Shown: positions 11,801-24,700, counted from the stretch's first letter. The stretch: DNA of 64,000 bases from Mesotaenium endlicherianum (GCA_009602735.1 WELA01006442.1:30700-94699), one strand, 5' to 3'. The notes: generated by a model from the letters alone, not told the origin. Numbers and translations: made by a program.

Positions 11801-13430
11801 GAGAAGTTTATGACGCAACCAACGTTGACACCAAGACAGGCAAGGTGGATGAAGTTTCTGCAACAGTACGACCACAAGATTGAGTATTTACCTGGGAAGA
11901 TCAACCCTGCAGACGCTTTATCCAGGAGGTGTGACCTTGCAGCTGTCTCGGTCATCAAGGACAGTATGGACTTCAAGGAGAAGCTTCAAAAAGGTTATGT
12001 GCAGGACCCAGAGTTTGCTGATGGTGGAGCAGCTGAGTCCAACTCGAGTATGCAGAAGAAGGACGGCATATAGTATTATGGTGATTCCAATAGAATGGTG
12101 GTACCTGACATCAAGGAGCTACAAGACTTACTACTTGCGGAGCATCATGATTGCTTATATGCTGGACACTTTGGAAGCGAGAAGACGGCAAGCGTGCTGA
12201 AGCGGGAATACTACTGGAGAAATATGGACAAGGACATCGAGGCGTGGATCAGGAGTTGTGATGCGTGCCAGAGAAACAAGACACCAAATCAACGGAAGGG
12301 AGGTACATTGCAGCCCCTGCCTATCCCAGAATATCCTTGGGAGCAGATTGCTATGGACTTCATCACATCGTTACCAGTCAGTGGTCAAGGGCACGATGCT
12401 GTATGAGTTGTGTCTGACAGACTCAGCAAGATGGCTCACTTCATTCCCGTGAAGGAGACTTCTACGGCAGTGGATGTGGCACGGCTATTCTTTGATCACA
12501 TTTTCAGGCTATATGGGTTGCCGAAGGTGATTGTTTCAGATCGGGATCCAAGGTTTACTAGCAACTTTTGGCGGTCATTGTTTACTTTGATGGGGACCAA
12601 GCTGAGTATGAGCACTTCCTATCATCCTCAGACAGACGGGCAGAGTGAGAGGCTCAATAGAACTCTGCAAGAGGTGCTCAGGAGTTTCACTATGGAGGAC
12701 CCTTCAGAGTGGGACAAGAAGTTGCCAGGGTTGGAGTTTGCCTACAACAACAGCATGCAGGGATCGACCAAGCAGTCACCATTCGCTATGGTTTATGGGA
12801 GAGAAGTGTATCATCCAGGGAACATCTTGTTGGAGAAGGCCAAGGAGACTCAGGTTCCTACTACACAAGCTTTTATGGAGCAGATGGCCAAGACTTGGGA
12901 TATGGCGAAGACGTGTATTCGGAAGGCACAGGAAGAGCAGGTCAAGCATGCTAACAAGCACAGGAGGGAAGTGACATTCCATGTGGGCGACAAAGTACTC
13001 TTGTCCACAGAGAACCTACCTTTCACAGGCAAGAGGAAACTGCGGGCACGGTTTACACGTCCCTTTGTAGTGCTCAAGCAGGTGAATCCAGTGGCCTACA
13101 AGTTGGAACTTCCTTCAGGCTGGCGTATCCATGATGTGTTCCATGTCAATTGCCTGCGGCGATACGTTGACCCGAATGAAGGACATCCAGGACGCCTACC
13201 TACACCGCCACCACCGGTCGAGATCGATGATAAATTGGAGTATGAAGTGGGGGCGATTGTCGACGATCGACGAGTCGAACGAGGTCAACGACTTGTTCAA
13301 GAGTATCTGGTCAAGTGGAAAGGCTACCCTGCGGGCGACAACACTTGGGAGCCAGAGGCCAACTTGACTCATTGTAAGAGTAAGTTGAGACGTTATCTGC
13401 AGAATGCGTCGAGGACGTCGCATCTTGAGG
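8822..13430 (+). pseudogene. gag-pol of B1 with chromodomain
   Basis: The coding region starts at an ATG shortly after the primer site. In order it holds gag (capsid-like region about 8822-9700), a CCHC zinc knuckle at 9764-9805 (CYNCGKLGHLARDC), aspartic protease with MVDSGAS at about 9998, reverse transcriptase (about 10680-11180, FLDD at about 11145), RNase H (about 11560-11930), integrase (about 12090-13000, with the HHCC zinc site, DRDPRFTS and YHPQTDGQSER) and a chromodomain (about 13225-13400, [18 protein letters not shown]). A single Gag-Pol polyprotein is usual for this clade. It would make a cytoplasmic particle whose cDNA is integrated in the nucleus. The chromodomain ends right at the polypurine tract, unlike in the A family. 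The region is a fossil. Confidence 0.92.
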
Positions 13431-13440
13431 AGGGGGATGA

Positions 13441-14184
13441 TGTAAGGTCATAGGTGTATAAAGTGCATTTTTGAGTTTCATGAAAGTATGTTTTGATTGT
13501 TTAGTAGAATAGAGTGCATTTTGGTGGTCATTTTGATATAAAGTTCATCGAATTTGGTCAAGTATTGAGAGAGTTACGGATTTCCAAAGTATAATTAGTT
13601 TTGAGGTCGATTGACGACTGTCCTTAATTTGCGGTGAGCGCGACCGTCGGATTGGCTGACAGCGTCGAGCGATCTGGCCCGTTAGAATGAACTCGAACCT
13701 TCACGTAAGTTTGGCTGACGCGGAGTGCCGACTAGGTCAATTTACCTAGAAGTTTCGGTTTAGCCTAGCGCGTCTAAGATAGAATATTCTAGTAATGTCG
13801 ATGCATGTATGTGGACGTCAATTCGACCCGACACGTCAGATTAGACTGATCTGGCTTACTCACGAATATTCTGGAAGGGACGATTTGACGAACACTTAGG
13901 AAAATCCGTAGCTTCCTCCTAGGGAGGAGCACTTAGGCAGAAAATTATAAATAGGCATAACTTCTTTGTTTCTTATCAGTTTTCACTTCTGTAAATTTCT
14001 ACGGGTTTGTAATGACAAGGCCTTTCATCCTACATCATTTGTGAGCAGTTTCTTGCTACTCAAAATGTTGAGTATTTTTCCTAAGCTTTGTCAGTGATAT
14101 GCCGCTGCACTCTCTAGTATGATTGCAACTAGTTCCTTTCCTCGTGAGTTACTACGCTTCCACTAGGGCACTCTGCCCCTTTCA
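13441..14184 (+). repeat. 3' LTR of B1
   Basis: 744 bases, preceded by the polypurine tract GAGGAGGGGGATGA (about 13427-13440). It carries the promoter-like ATTATAAATAGGC at about 13945. About 40 differences from the 5' LTR were counted by eye. Confidence 0.9.
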
Positions 14185-16410
14185 GCCCTTCACCAATGCT
14201 GCGCTGGCGCTCTTGCACTGATGCTTGGTTTAGATAGTATTCAAAGTCTTCAAGCGTTGGCTCATTGGTCTTCTTCTCAGACTCCTTTGACATGTCTTGT
14301 AACGGCGCTTGCTCTGGTGAAGACATAGACACTCACGCCTAGATGTCGCGGCTCTGGAAGGTGGTCTCCCAAATATCTGACTGTGAGTGGCGTTTCTCAT
14401 ATATAGTGGGGTGTCCTGCGTACCGTCTTCTGCGCTTGGTAGCGGCATTGTCTGCTCAGACGTCTGGTCCCCCACGGGTGTATCCTCTCTTTCCAGAGGT
14501 GCTTGTAATTCGGCGGTCCGATTATCGATCGGGTCCAGCAGATCCTGGCATCTCATCAGTTCAGCTACCCCAGCCTTCCTGAATGCTCTGTCTCTGGCAG
14601 CTTCCGCTGCGTCTCTTTGCACACCGTATTCTTCTTGTTGCTGATGTGCCATCCTGATAGCCCTCTGATCAGATATTGGCACCACATGAAACCCAATTGT
14701 CACTGGTCTTGGCCTCGGCATAGGCTTGTTGGTGAAGGTCAACTGCTGCCACGTCATGATTGTCTCCACCAGCCAAGTCACAGAGTGTTGTCCAATCATG
14801 TTGCCGAAATCTTCGCAGCTTCTTCTGACCCTACAGCACCGACTATCTGCCGAGCTATGGTGGCGGGCATTCCAAGGCAGTTTCCCTTTTCCACCGCAGT
14901 AGGCTCTCTCCAAACGGCATCTCTTTCATGCATGTCTGTGAGGTCATAGGTTTATAAAGTGCATTTTTGAGTTCCATGAAAGTATGTTTTGATTGTATAG
15001 TATTGTAGATTGCATTTTTGTGATCATTTTGATATAAAGTCCATCGAACTTGGTTAAGTGTTGAGAGAGTCATGGATTTCCAAAGTTTAATTAGTTTTGA
15101 GGTCGGTTGACGACTGTCCTTAATTTGCGGTGAGCGCGACCGTCGGATTGACCGACAGCGTCGAGCGATCTGGCCCGTTAGAATGAACTCGAACCTTCAC
15201 GTAAGTTCGGCTGACGCGAAGTGCCGACTAGGTCAATTACTTAGAAGTTTCGGACTAGCCTAGCGCGTCTAAGTTAGTATATTCTAGATATTTCGATGCA
15301 TGCATGTGGATGTCAAATCGACCCGACACGTCAGATGAGACTGATCTGGATTACTCACAAATATTCTGGAAGGAACAATTTGACAAACACTTAGGAAAAT
15401 CCGTTGCTAAGCGGCCCTCCCGCCTAGAGAGGAGGACTTATGTCAGAAAACTATAAATAGGCATAACTATTTCATTTCTTACCAATTTTCACTTCTGTAA
15501 ATTTCTACGGGTTTGTAATGACATGGCCTTTTATCCTAGTCCATTTGTGAGCAGTTTGTTGGTAGTCAGAATGTTAAGTAATTTTTCTAAGCTTTCTTAG
15601 CAATATGCCGCTGCACTCTTGAGTATGATTGCAACTAGCTTTGTTCCTCGTGAGTCACTACGCTTCCACTAGGGCACTCGGCCCCTTTCAATGTCTTTGA
15701 CGAATCCTGATCCACCTCCTATGAAGGCTCAAGATCATGAATACGCTGTGAAGGCAGTAAGTACCACCCTTGGCTGACCTAGTTCGTTAATGACGCACTG
15801 TGGATAGGAATCCCTCCTGGTCACTGGCCTGGTTTGTACCGTCAGCGCCTTCTCCACTGTCAATGTCGTCGGTGATCGCTGCGTAAGGTCCTCCATCTCT
15901 CTCAGGACCTCAATAGACATGTCGTTGGTCCAAAATATTCTGGCCTTATGGGATAATCTTCCGTGCTTGGCGTCGTTGATCAGCACATGATGACCCAAAG
16001 TGGAGTCGAAAATCAGCCATGGCTTTCCCGGCTTCATCTGCTTGTAATCCATTTCTGGATGCACGTTTTCAATCACAATCACTGGTGGGTGATAGTGCTG
16101 ACGTTCCCGCAGCATGCTGATGATTTTCACCATCCATCCCCAGTGTTGTGCTCGTGGGTCACTGAATTCCCTCCGGTTTCCAGCTTGAGAAAACGGTTGA
16201 CAAGGGAATCCAGCAAAGATCCAGTCAACCCTGTAGCCATACAAGTCTTCAGGCTTCACATTAATGATGTGGCCTCCAGCGATGCGCTCAACATTGGTGC
16301 ATGCGGGTACCAACCCCTTAAAGTGATGCATTTGCCGCATCTGACTCATGACTTCTCTGAATGCTAGAAAAGCATGGTCATCATTGTCCACATACAGAAC
16401 TCTGGCCACC
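14185..16410 (-). pseudogene. C5 cytosine DNA methyltransferase fossil, split by a solo LTR
   Basis: The minus strand carries most of a C5 DNA methyltransferase. From 16409 downward I see a motif-II-like VLYVDNDD, motif IV GFPCQPFSQAG with the catalytic PCQ (about residues 69-71), motif VI VIVIENV (about 114-116) and a motif-VIII-like SHKARIFWTND (about 153-163). Beyond the solo LTR at 14937-15690, motif X reads NMIGQHSV, followed by a charged tail rich in Q, E and R. Such enzymes transfer a methyl group from S-adenosylmethionine to cytosine C5. The motif I start is absent because the fragment begins exactly at the outer end of the A1 3' LTR. The solo LTR insertion has a perfect ATGTC duplication. 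It may belong to a methyltransferase-bearing Gypsy element like M, or be a host gene. No pol is attached, so I treat it as a fossil. Confidence 0.8.
14937..15690 (+). repeat. Solo LTR-B with ATGTC target duplication
   Basis: A complete LTR-B (TGTGAGGTCATAGG...GCCCCTTTCA, 754 bases) with no internal region. It is flanked on both sides by the same five bases ATGTC (14932-14936 and 15691-15695). This is the classic product of LTR-LTR recombination after insertion, here into the methyltransferase sequence. Confidence 0.93.
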
Positions 16411-17128
16411 TGAAATGAATCAACTTATCAAACAGGCGATAAACAATTAATGAAGGTCTTTGTATCAGCAAGTAATCTTTATGGTATTTTATGATAATTG
16501 ATTAAACAGCAAAAGACAACACACTAGCAGTGGACAATACTCGCAAGTCAAATGCAAGTAAATGAGCATCAATAATGCAATCAGTAAACTCATACATAAG
16601 CAAGGCTAGAAGACAGTGCATACCAATGGCTTCTCGCCTTGGATCCAGATATCTCTCAGTAAGCAGTACAACAGAGTTTGCCCCCTTTCCGAATGCCGAA
16701 CTCGAGGGCAATACCTAGCATATGTACATGGAATGAGTTACTGTTCAACGGTCAGTGCGATGGCACCTCCTACCCGGAAGTTGACCGCGTTGGTAGGACC
16801 TCGGTTAACCAAATCCACGGCCATCTCCCATCATCCCGAATCGCCATCCATCCTAAGGATGTCATCTGGCCATCCATATAGCACACCACACGTAGATGCA
16901 TATCTAGGCAGTTTGCTGCTACCGAGTACGGAAGTCAGCTGGCTGTCAAAGAATGTGTCAGCAAGCTGACCTAAGATGACTTCAGCCTGCTGCTCCCGGC
17001 TGAGTCGTTAAACTAATCATTTTATAAAGTCCAGCAGACTGAATATTAACTAAAGTTCAGCAAGCTGAACTTTTTTAACTATTATATTTAAATAAATATT
17101 ATACCTACCAATATACTGATTCATTACA
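16411..17128 (-). repeat. 3' LTR of A1
   Basis: Complement of the LTR-A consensus: the left edge is TGAAATGAATCAACTT and the right edge ATACTGATTCATTACA. It is followed on the plus strand by ATCCCTCCGACTTAAC, the complement of the polypurine tract AAGTCGGAGGGAT. Confidence 0.9.
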
Positions 17129-17339
17129 ATCCCTCCGACTTAACAAGTTGTTGCCTCGACAACACTAACACTGGGTACATGGTCCCTCTAGCTGAAAGTG
17201 CTGGTCTGACTCCCAACACCTTTGGCTTCAACCCCGATACCTAACGGTGGGGGTCACTAGGAACAGCGTGCTCTCCCTTCGGCCCTCAGCCTACTGCCAT
17301 TAGGAAGAAGATGTTCTTGGGACCCCATGGTCAGGGGAG

Positions 17340-18965
17340 CCAGACCTCCTTCTGTCTTGGGGTCTCTTGAAGCTTGGGGGATCCGCGTAGGGGCCCCGCG
17401 GAGAACGCAGTAACTGGGCTGTTTCCTCCTGCACAATCTGAAACTGAATGGAGGCAGTCTACTCCTGGGCAGCCCTCAAAATGACAGGTACATATACCGG
17501 CATCCCAGAAAGATGTTGCATAACATGAGCCAAGGGCACATGCTCTTCTGCGAGGGAGATGCTGGCAGGTGTCTGGCTATCTCTCTAGCAGCCCTCCTGT
17601 CTGCCCTGTCTGACAGGGCCTCCGCGCCTGCAGATGGGCTCTATCCTCTGGCAGTTCCCAGCCAAGTGATATCTTCCTCTACAGGGAGCTGCTGCAAGGC
17701 CAACCTAGTCTTCTCCCGTACAGGGGATGTGGCAAGTGTCAGGATCACAGCAGGGCTAGTATCCTCCTCCTCTCCTTCCTCTCCTTCTTCCTCTGACCCC
17801 TCCTCCTCTCCTTCCCTTGGCTCCTCTGAGACTGCTGGGGTCTCTTCTGTCAGCTGCTCCAGCTCTTCCCAAGAAAAAAATATCCCACTGACCTTCCCCT
17901 TTTGGGTGCTGGTGGGGGCTGTTGAGTCCTGACCGCATGCAGGTTTTTCTCTCTCTGCTTGCTTGTCCATGTGGCATAACCGTGCTTCCCTTTAGAGTAT
18001 GACTCATGGGCCGTGTTCCTGTCCTCTTGCATTTCTTGGCTCATGCAGTCTCTTACTCCATCCAGTCTTGGGTCCCAAGCGGCAACATGAGGAGGCAACA
18101 CTATGTTCCCCTATAGGTCCGTTAGGAAGTCTTCCTCCCTTGCCTTGTCATTTTGTTGGTCCCTCATGTTAATGGTCATCCACCGCCAATCGATGGGCTT
18201 CTGGAAGAAGGCAGGGTCTGTCCTTTTCAGAGTACAAGGGTACCAGTGCCCTGCAAAGTCCAGCTGACTGGTTTTCCTCGCCAAAAAATCCCAGCTTTTC
18301 CTCTCCACCTCATTATACATGGCCTTGAACCTATTATGGGATGTAGAGTCTTTAAAGCTGTCCGCGTCCATGGGGATCATTTTGATGACCCTATCTTTCC
18401 CCCAGATACCCGAAATAGGTACAGCTCCTGTTTCATTCATCTGGGCCATTGCCTTGGCCTCTCTGACCGTATATCCTACCATCCTGGCATAATCGTGGTA
18501 GAGGAGGAGTCCTGTGCTGACCTCTATATACTTGTCAAAGTTTTTTGATGTCTCCCCTTCCCTGTGCAGGATGTCCTCCTGTGCCTCACTGCAACTTCTC
18601 TGGGCTTATTTGAAGGCCTCCTCCACTAGATCAAAGCCCTTGCCCAGCACTGTGTAGCGGTAGCTGCTGATTCTCCTCTGTTCTTCTTCATCAGCCTGCT
18701 GCTTTCGCCGCTCCTGAGCTTGCCACTCCTCTTCCGCCTTCTTGGCCTCCTCTGCAGCTATTCTGTCCAATTGTTCCTGCCTCAGCCTGGCCTGCTCCTC
18801 CTCCTCCTTCTTCTTCTGTGCCTCCCGCTGCTGTTGGAGTCGTTATGATTCCCGAGCGGAGATGGAGATTGATTCGATGTCGTTACGGAATTGCAAGTAC
18901 TCTGCGTGTGCCTCTTCCGCTTTTCTCTTCCGCTTAAGTTCCGACTTCTGAGTCATCCTGCTCAA
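17340..18965 (-). pseudogene. ORF3 of A1, unknown function
   Basis: This is the counterpart of ORF3 in A3, on the minus strand between chromodomain and 3' LTR. The first part is a K/E/R/Q-rich helix likely to form a coiled coil. It is followed by a conserved globular segment (MVGYTVREAKAMAQ, FAGHWYPCTL, DWRWMTINMRDQ), an acidic E-rich stretch and a proline/serine-rich end. I see no signal peptide, transmembrane segment or furin-like site, so it does not look like an envelope. By eye the central segment is about 85% identical to A3. I do not recognise the family. It is a fossil copy. Confidence 0.75.
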
Positions 18966-19389
18966 TCATAAACACAGTGCAGTCAGTGAAGTCATGACAC
19001 TTTGCCGCTACTGAGTGCCCGTGGTAAAGAAGAACGTGATAGGGAGAGTCCCTAGTGTGTAGTACCTTGTGTGAGTGAGTATAGGACAAAATTGAGTTAG
19101 AGAGAAAAAGTGGGTATGAGTGCAGGTTGAACGTGTAGAATGGTTATAAAATTCGTCTGGCTGATCCCAAAAACGGAACACACTCCCTCCAACTTAAGTG
19201 TAAAGGTGGGCTGCCTGTCACAACTGTCACTAATTGTCACATTCCCCTCCGATTTATATGGAGACAGGACCTCTTGTCACCTGTCCATGGCTATTGAAAT
19301 GACAGTTAGGGATGGGTGCCAGCCGCCCGAAGGTGGAACCGTTTTAACGCCCCTTTGGCATTGGTCAGCTGGTCTTTAAATTCCCAAGT

Positions 19390-22300
19390 GTCCCTAGAGG
19401 CATCGTAACCCTTCCATCTGACCAGGTACTTCATGACATATTTAGATGATCAACGTACAGAGCGAGCGTCTAAAATCTCCTCGACCTCATATTCCTCAAG
19501 GTCACCATCCCGGACAGCGGGGACCGGTCCCGGTTGGACAGGAAACCGACCTGTGAACAGTGTGTCACCTTTGATGTATGGCTCCAGGAAGGAGACATTA
19601 AAGACTGGGTGACTTTTGTATTCTGCTGACATGTTCAGTTTGTAAGCATTTTGACCGACACGACGCACCACCGAATATGGACCGACCCAGACATGACCAA
19701 GCTTTTTCTTCACCATACTAGGCAGGTACAGGTGCTGAGAATGCAATTTGACCAAATCGCCCTTTGAAAATGTTGGTTCTCGACGGTGCTGATTAGCGTA
19801 TTTTTGTTGGTTTTCCCGGGCTTTGTGCAGGTTCTGTTGGACTTCTGACAGGGTGTCAACAAACTCCTGGGTTAACTGGAGGGAGGCCGGATTGTCAATC
19901 CCTTCAGGGTGAGTTAAAGACTCTCCTAGTTTATCTAAAGGAGACTTAGGAACTCTACCCAGGCTTAGTTCAAAAGGAGTCTTGCCCGTTGATGCGTGCA
20001 CCGCACTGTTGACCGCAAACTTGATTTGAGGCAACAGGTCATCCCAGGTGTCTTGTTTTTGGTTAATATATGCTCTCAGCACCACTTGCAAACCTCAGTT
20101 AGTTCTTTTAGTTTGCCCATCAGTCTGAGGGTGGTTTGCTGTGCTGAGCAGCTGTTTGACTCCCATTAACTCCATTAAAGCTCTCCAAAACTTAGAGGTA
20201 AATTTTGAGTCTCTGTCAGAGATGATATTAGAAGGTAGCCCATGTTGGCATACTACATGGTTGTAGAACTGTCTCGCTGTTTCGAGTGCAGTTACTTTGA
20301 CAGTTGTGGGGATGAAAATGACCATTTTTGTCAGTTTATCCACTACTACCAGTATCAAATCATGCCCATTGGCAATTCGTGGCAGTGTTACCACCCAGTC
20401 CATGGATATTGTTTCCCAGCGTCCAGCTGGGATGGGCAGTGATTGTAAGAGACCCCCCGGTAGTGTGTTTCTAGACTTATTTCTTTGACACTGATCACAG
20501 AACTTCACATATTGCAAGACCTCTTGAGGTGATCCCTCCCAATGATAATGTTTTGCCAGTTTGCCAACAGTTTTGGCCTCCCCTAAATGCCCACCCAGTA
20601 AGTTGTCATGTGCTTGACTTAATAAAAGGAACCTTATTTCCAAGTACTAAGGAATGACCAGCTTCAGCCTGAAGTGGTTTCAGTCACCCATACCCCTCCC
20701 TTAAGCTTATACCCCAGTGCAGTAGCAGGACACACACCATCAAAGGGGCTGGGCTCAAATGTTGGGTCAGAAAGGTAGGCTTTCCTAAGCTGTTCAAGGA
20801 AGGACTTTTTCACCTTTAATGAAGTGAGTGCACACAGGACTTTATCTACAGCATGCTGACTAAAGTTCCTTGCTTGCAAGTTAGGTCTTCTACAGAGTGC
20901 ATCAGCAAAGATCAACTTCTCTGGTTTGTAGTCAATCTGGACTTGAAATTGCTCCAGCATCTGGCTCCAGCGATTTTCCCTCCTTGACAGCTTGGACTTC
21001 TTCTGAAAGTGAGTCAGAGCTAGATGATCTGTAATCACCTTAAAGGCTTTACCATGTAAGTATTCTCTCCACTATTTGAGCACATGAATGATAGCTAGCA
21101 ACTCTTTATCATGCACTGAGTAATTAATCGCAGCTGGATAAAATTTCGTAGATTCATACAACACAGGATGCCATTCCTGCTTTACCTTACCATCCTTTGC
21201 GATTTGGTCAGCAGGCTGCAACAAAACAGCACCCATGGCAAAGTCAGAAGCAACAGTAACCACCTGCACAGGTTTGCGGGGGTCATACACGGCTAGCACT
21301 GGGGCAGAACAAAGAGCATTTTTAAGGGTCTGGAAGGTAGCCTCCTGCTCTTCCCCCCACAAATACCCTATGTCTTTCTTAGTAAGGTCGGTCAGTTTAC
21401 TGGCCATTGTAGAATAATTCTCAACAAATCTCCTATAGTAGTTAGCCAACCCAAGGAAGGATGTAACTTCGGAGACAGATTGTGGTACAGGCCAGTCCTT
21501 TATGGTCTGGACTTTCTTAGGATCCACATCGATGCGTTCTTTGCTGACAACGTGGCCTAGAAATTCAATACTGTCCTTGAAGAAGTCGCACTTGCTCATT
21601 TTCGCATACAACTGGTTTCTTCTCAGAGTGTCCATGACTGTCTTTAAGTGTTTAGCATGCTGAGCTTCGTCTTTAGAGAAAATTAAAATATAATCCAGGA
21701 AGACTTGCACAAACTTATCCAGGTAAGGTCTGAAAATATCATTCATAGCACCCATGAAGGTTGTAGGATTATTAGTCAGTCTAAATGGCATCACGTTGAA
21801 CTTATAGTGTCCATAACGTGTGCGGAAGGCAGTCTTGTGTTCATCCCCCTCAGCAATTCTGATTTGATGATATCCACTATTGAGATCTATCTTACTGAAC
21901 ACTTTAGCACCAGACAGGGTATCAAGCAAGTCCTCAAATCTGGGTAAAGCATACTTGTTCTTTACTGTAATTCTGTTAAGAGCTCAGTAATCAACGCACA
22001 TCCGCATACTCCCATCCTTTTTCTTAACAAAGAGGATGGGTGTGCCGTAAGGTGACTTACTGGAGGAATTGTAACCATTCTCCTCAAGCTCTGCAATCTG
22101 TGTTTTCAACTCTTCGCTCTCCACATTGGAGTGCGTTGCCAGGGTGGCTGACTTCTAGGTAATAAATCAATTCTATGATCTACTTCCCTCTTAGGGGATA
22201 TACCTGGAAGCATATTAAAAACATCAGTATATTGAGCAACAATTTTTGCAGCAGTAGGGTGCTCCGGAGGGCTTACCTTTTTCTCAACCACTTCTTCAGG

Positions 22301-24700
22301 TTGAGGAGGTACCTCTCTTAGCAGCAGACTAAACATTTTTTCTTCCTTTTAGTTCCAGCTTTTGATGAACTCCATTGCATTCAGCAATTTGCATCCTCCT
22401 CGAAGCCTCTCCTTTTCCTTCATTTGCCATCCATACAGGACAAGAGGAAGAGCACTGGTGGGTGCCAAGTTAGTATGCCCATCACTGGCTCCTCTCACTT
22501 TAACTGTACCTCTGCTCCAACATTCTTCAGCTTGGTGTCTATTAAGCCAGGACATGCCTAGCACGAGATCATAAAAGCCAGTGTTGAGTACCGCAAATGT
22601 AAGCGTTTCAGTTAGAACTGCAATGCCAAAACCTAACTGGACCTCAATAGGCTTGGTTATAATTCCTCCTGGATTACTTGAGGCATCTCCGAGGAATATT
22701 TTTCTATTCCCTTGGTCGACAATAGACAGCTTTAGCCGCTTAACTAAGTCCTTCTGGATAAAGGTATGTGACGCCCTTCCGTCAACAAATGCCCTCACCT
22801 TCCTACCTGCAATCATGCAATGCAGTAGGATAGGGGGGACCGTCTTTTCCTGACTTTCGCATTGTTCTCCCGACTTAGCAAAGAAATGTTGGACATCAAG
22901 TGGAACAAGATCATCCAGAGTGTGCACTCTCTGAATGTCTATATTGCTGATGGTCTCCTTTATCTGGTTGCAGGCATGCATAGTGCAGGACTCATAATAC
23001 CTGCTACGAGGGCAGCTAGTGACGACTCACTATCTCTAGCATCCTCACAGTCAATAGACTGGATTACTGACTGTTGCTGTCTTTTAAAGGCTGGTCCATT
23101 CTCTTGACCTTTGGGAGGTGCTTGACTGGACACTGCTCTCTGAAGTGACCCAGCTGCTGGCAATGGAAGCAAACAGATTTTGCAAAGGCTGGCCTCGGCT
23201 TAGTCCTACCACCACCTCTTCCAGAACCACCTCGAGAGTAACCACCTCTCCCTCTAGACTGTATAGCATTATACTCATACTCGTACTCATCACCTTAATC
23301 ATCCTGAGCCTGGTCTTTTTCAATTGCATTGTAGGAAACGTGGGGCTTTTTGACAACCTTAGACACCAAAGCATTACTCTGGCGCTTGTGATTGAACTGC
23401 TGCTGATCCCAAGCATCAGCATCCTGGATCAAGTTGGCCAATTTCTCATACTTCTTTTCAGCAAGATGACCAGAGACTTCGGATTTCAAGCCATACCTGA
23501 AGTATGCTATCCAATACCGTTCCGGCAAGTCTGGCTGCTTCATCATGTTCTCCTGGAATTTCTGAGCAAACTCAGCAACTGAAGTGGTCCGCTTCAGTGT
23601 CAAGGAGATCATTGCATAGATAGCTTTCTCCTGTTGATTGATGACATCGAACTTCTCATGCAGTTTCTCGACAAACTCTACCCAAGTAGGGTCCCCAAGT
23701 TGCTGAGCCTTACGCTCTCCTTTCCAGTATAGCCACCAGTCTGCGGCACTGGCTTTCAGTAGCGCACCAGTATGCCCGACCTTCTCGCAATCTTGCAGTT
23801 TCGGGTAGTTCTCCAGCCACGGCTCAACATCCGCGAGAAACTTGATCAGGTAATATTTTTTGTTTCCCTCAATATCATAGTCCTGAGGAGGTTTCGGCTT
23901 GGGCTTACTAGGCCCACTACCACCACCAGTTGTGGTTTGAGAACCCAGTTGGTCTCTGTCCCGCAGCAGAGACATTATGATTCTTTTGTCCTCCTGTTGG
24001 GACTGATACATGGTCGCTATTTGCGACTGCATTTGAACGAACAATGCTCCCAAGTCTACACTCTGGGATGGTAGTCTAGGAAATGCAGCACCAGCATTGG
24101 CATTTACTCGCTGTGTAGTGTCCTCAATAGTCCCTCTCGCTCCTGCAGCAGCAATTCCTGCTGGGACTGGTACATGGTCGCCATTTGCGATTGCATTTGA
24201 ACAAATAATGCTTCCAAATCCACACTCTGAGGTGGAAGCCTAGCAAATGCAGCAATAGCAGTGGCATCCACTCGCTGAGTAGTATCCTCAATCGCCCCTT
24301 TCGCTCCTGCAGCAGCAATTCCTGCCGCATTCAGCCTGTCACGAAGTTGACTTAGAGGTACATTGAGTTGTACGGCAGGAGGTGGGTTCAGAACATTGGC
24401 CTTTGCTGCCATAAGTTCCTCGACATTGCGCTCGTCCGCTGGTTGTCCTTCCCTCCTTTCTGTATCTTCAGCATCTTTTGCTGATCTTTCTGCCTCTAAT
24501 CTGCCTCTTTCCTCCTTAGCCTGCTGGACTGCGACTGCAGCAATAGCAGATGCCTCATCTGCAGCTTCTCTAGCTGCAGTATCTGCCACTGCTTCAGAAT
24601 AGGTACGGGTTCCCGCTACATGGCTTTCGGCCTGGTTTTTGACATGTTATCCTGGTTCTCCATGTCTTGGGAGTTGCTAGTTTGAACCTTGTCCTTACCA
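19390..24700 (-). pseudogene. gag-pol of A1 with chromodomain
   Basis: Reading leftwards: gag with an alanine/glutamate-rich N-terminal region and a capsid-like core, a CCHC zinc knuckle (about 23130-23175), an aspartic protease region (about 22800-22550), reverse transcriptase (about 22100-21550), RNase H (about 21290-20880), integrase (about 20640-19700, with the CDQCQRNKS zinc pair, ISDRDSKFTS and NHPQTDGQT) and a chromodomain (about 19520-19390). The gag contains a tandem duplication of about 185 bases around 23990-24330. Order and motifs match A2 and A3. This would be the Gag-Pol polyprotein of a chromovirus. The copy is fossil. Confidence 0.88.

Larger units (their letters stand above)
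8041..14184 (+). mobile_element. Complete LTR-B Ty3/Gypsy chromovirus (B1)
   Basis: An element of 6144 bases with two 744-base LTRs (TGTAAGG...CCCCTTTCA), an initiator-tRNA primer site at 8787, gag, pol with C-terminal chromodomain, and a polypurine tract just before the 3' LTR. By eye the LTRs differ at about 40 positions (about 5.5%), implying a few million years if typical plant rates apply. I find no matching five-base duplication: GTGTA stands before it and GCCCT after it. The flanks are also unrelated (a reversed LTR-B element on the left, a methyltransferase fossil on the right), so a later rearrangement is likely. All parts are present in order but the coding region is broken, with about half a dozen breaks. 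It has no third reading frame. Confidence 0.93.

Noticed and set aside
8036-14189. Target duplication for B1
   Set aside because: GTGTA before and GCCCT after do not match, so none is claimed.
14185-16410. Methyltransferase as a working host CMT, MET or DNMT3 gene
   Set aside because: It is cut at motif I by an LTR edge and interrupted by a solo LTR, and lies among retroelements; a similar gene nearby is fused to a Gypsy pol. A decayed host gene is not excluded, but an active gene is.
17513-17932. Serine-rich plus-strand open frame
   Set aside because: It is the complement of the acidic E-rich part of A1's ORF3.
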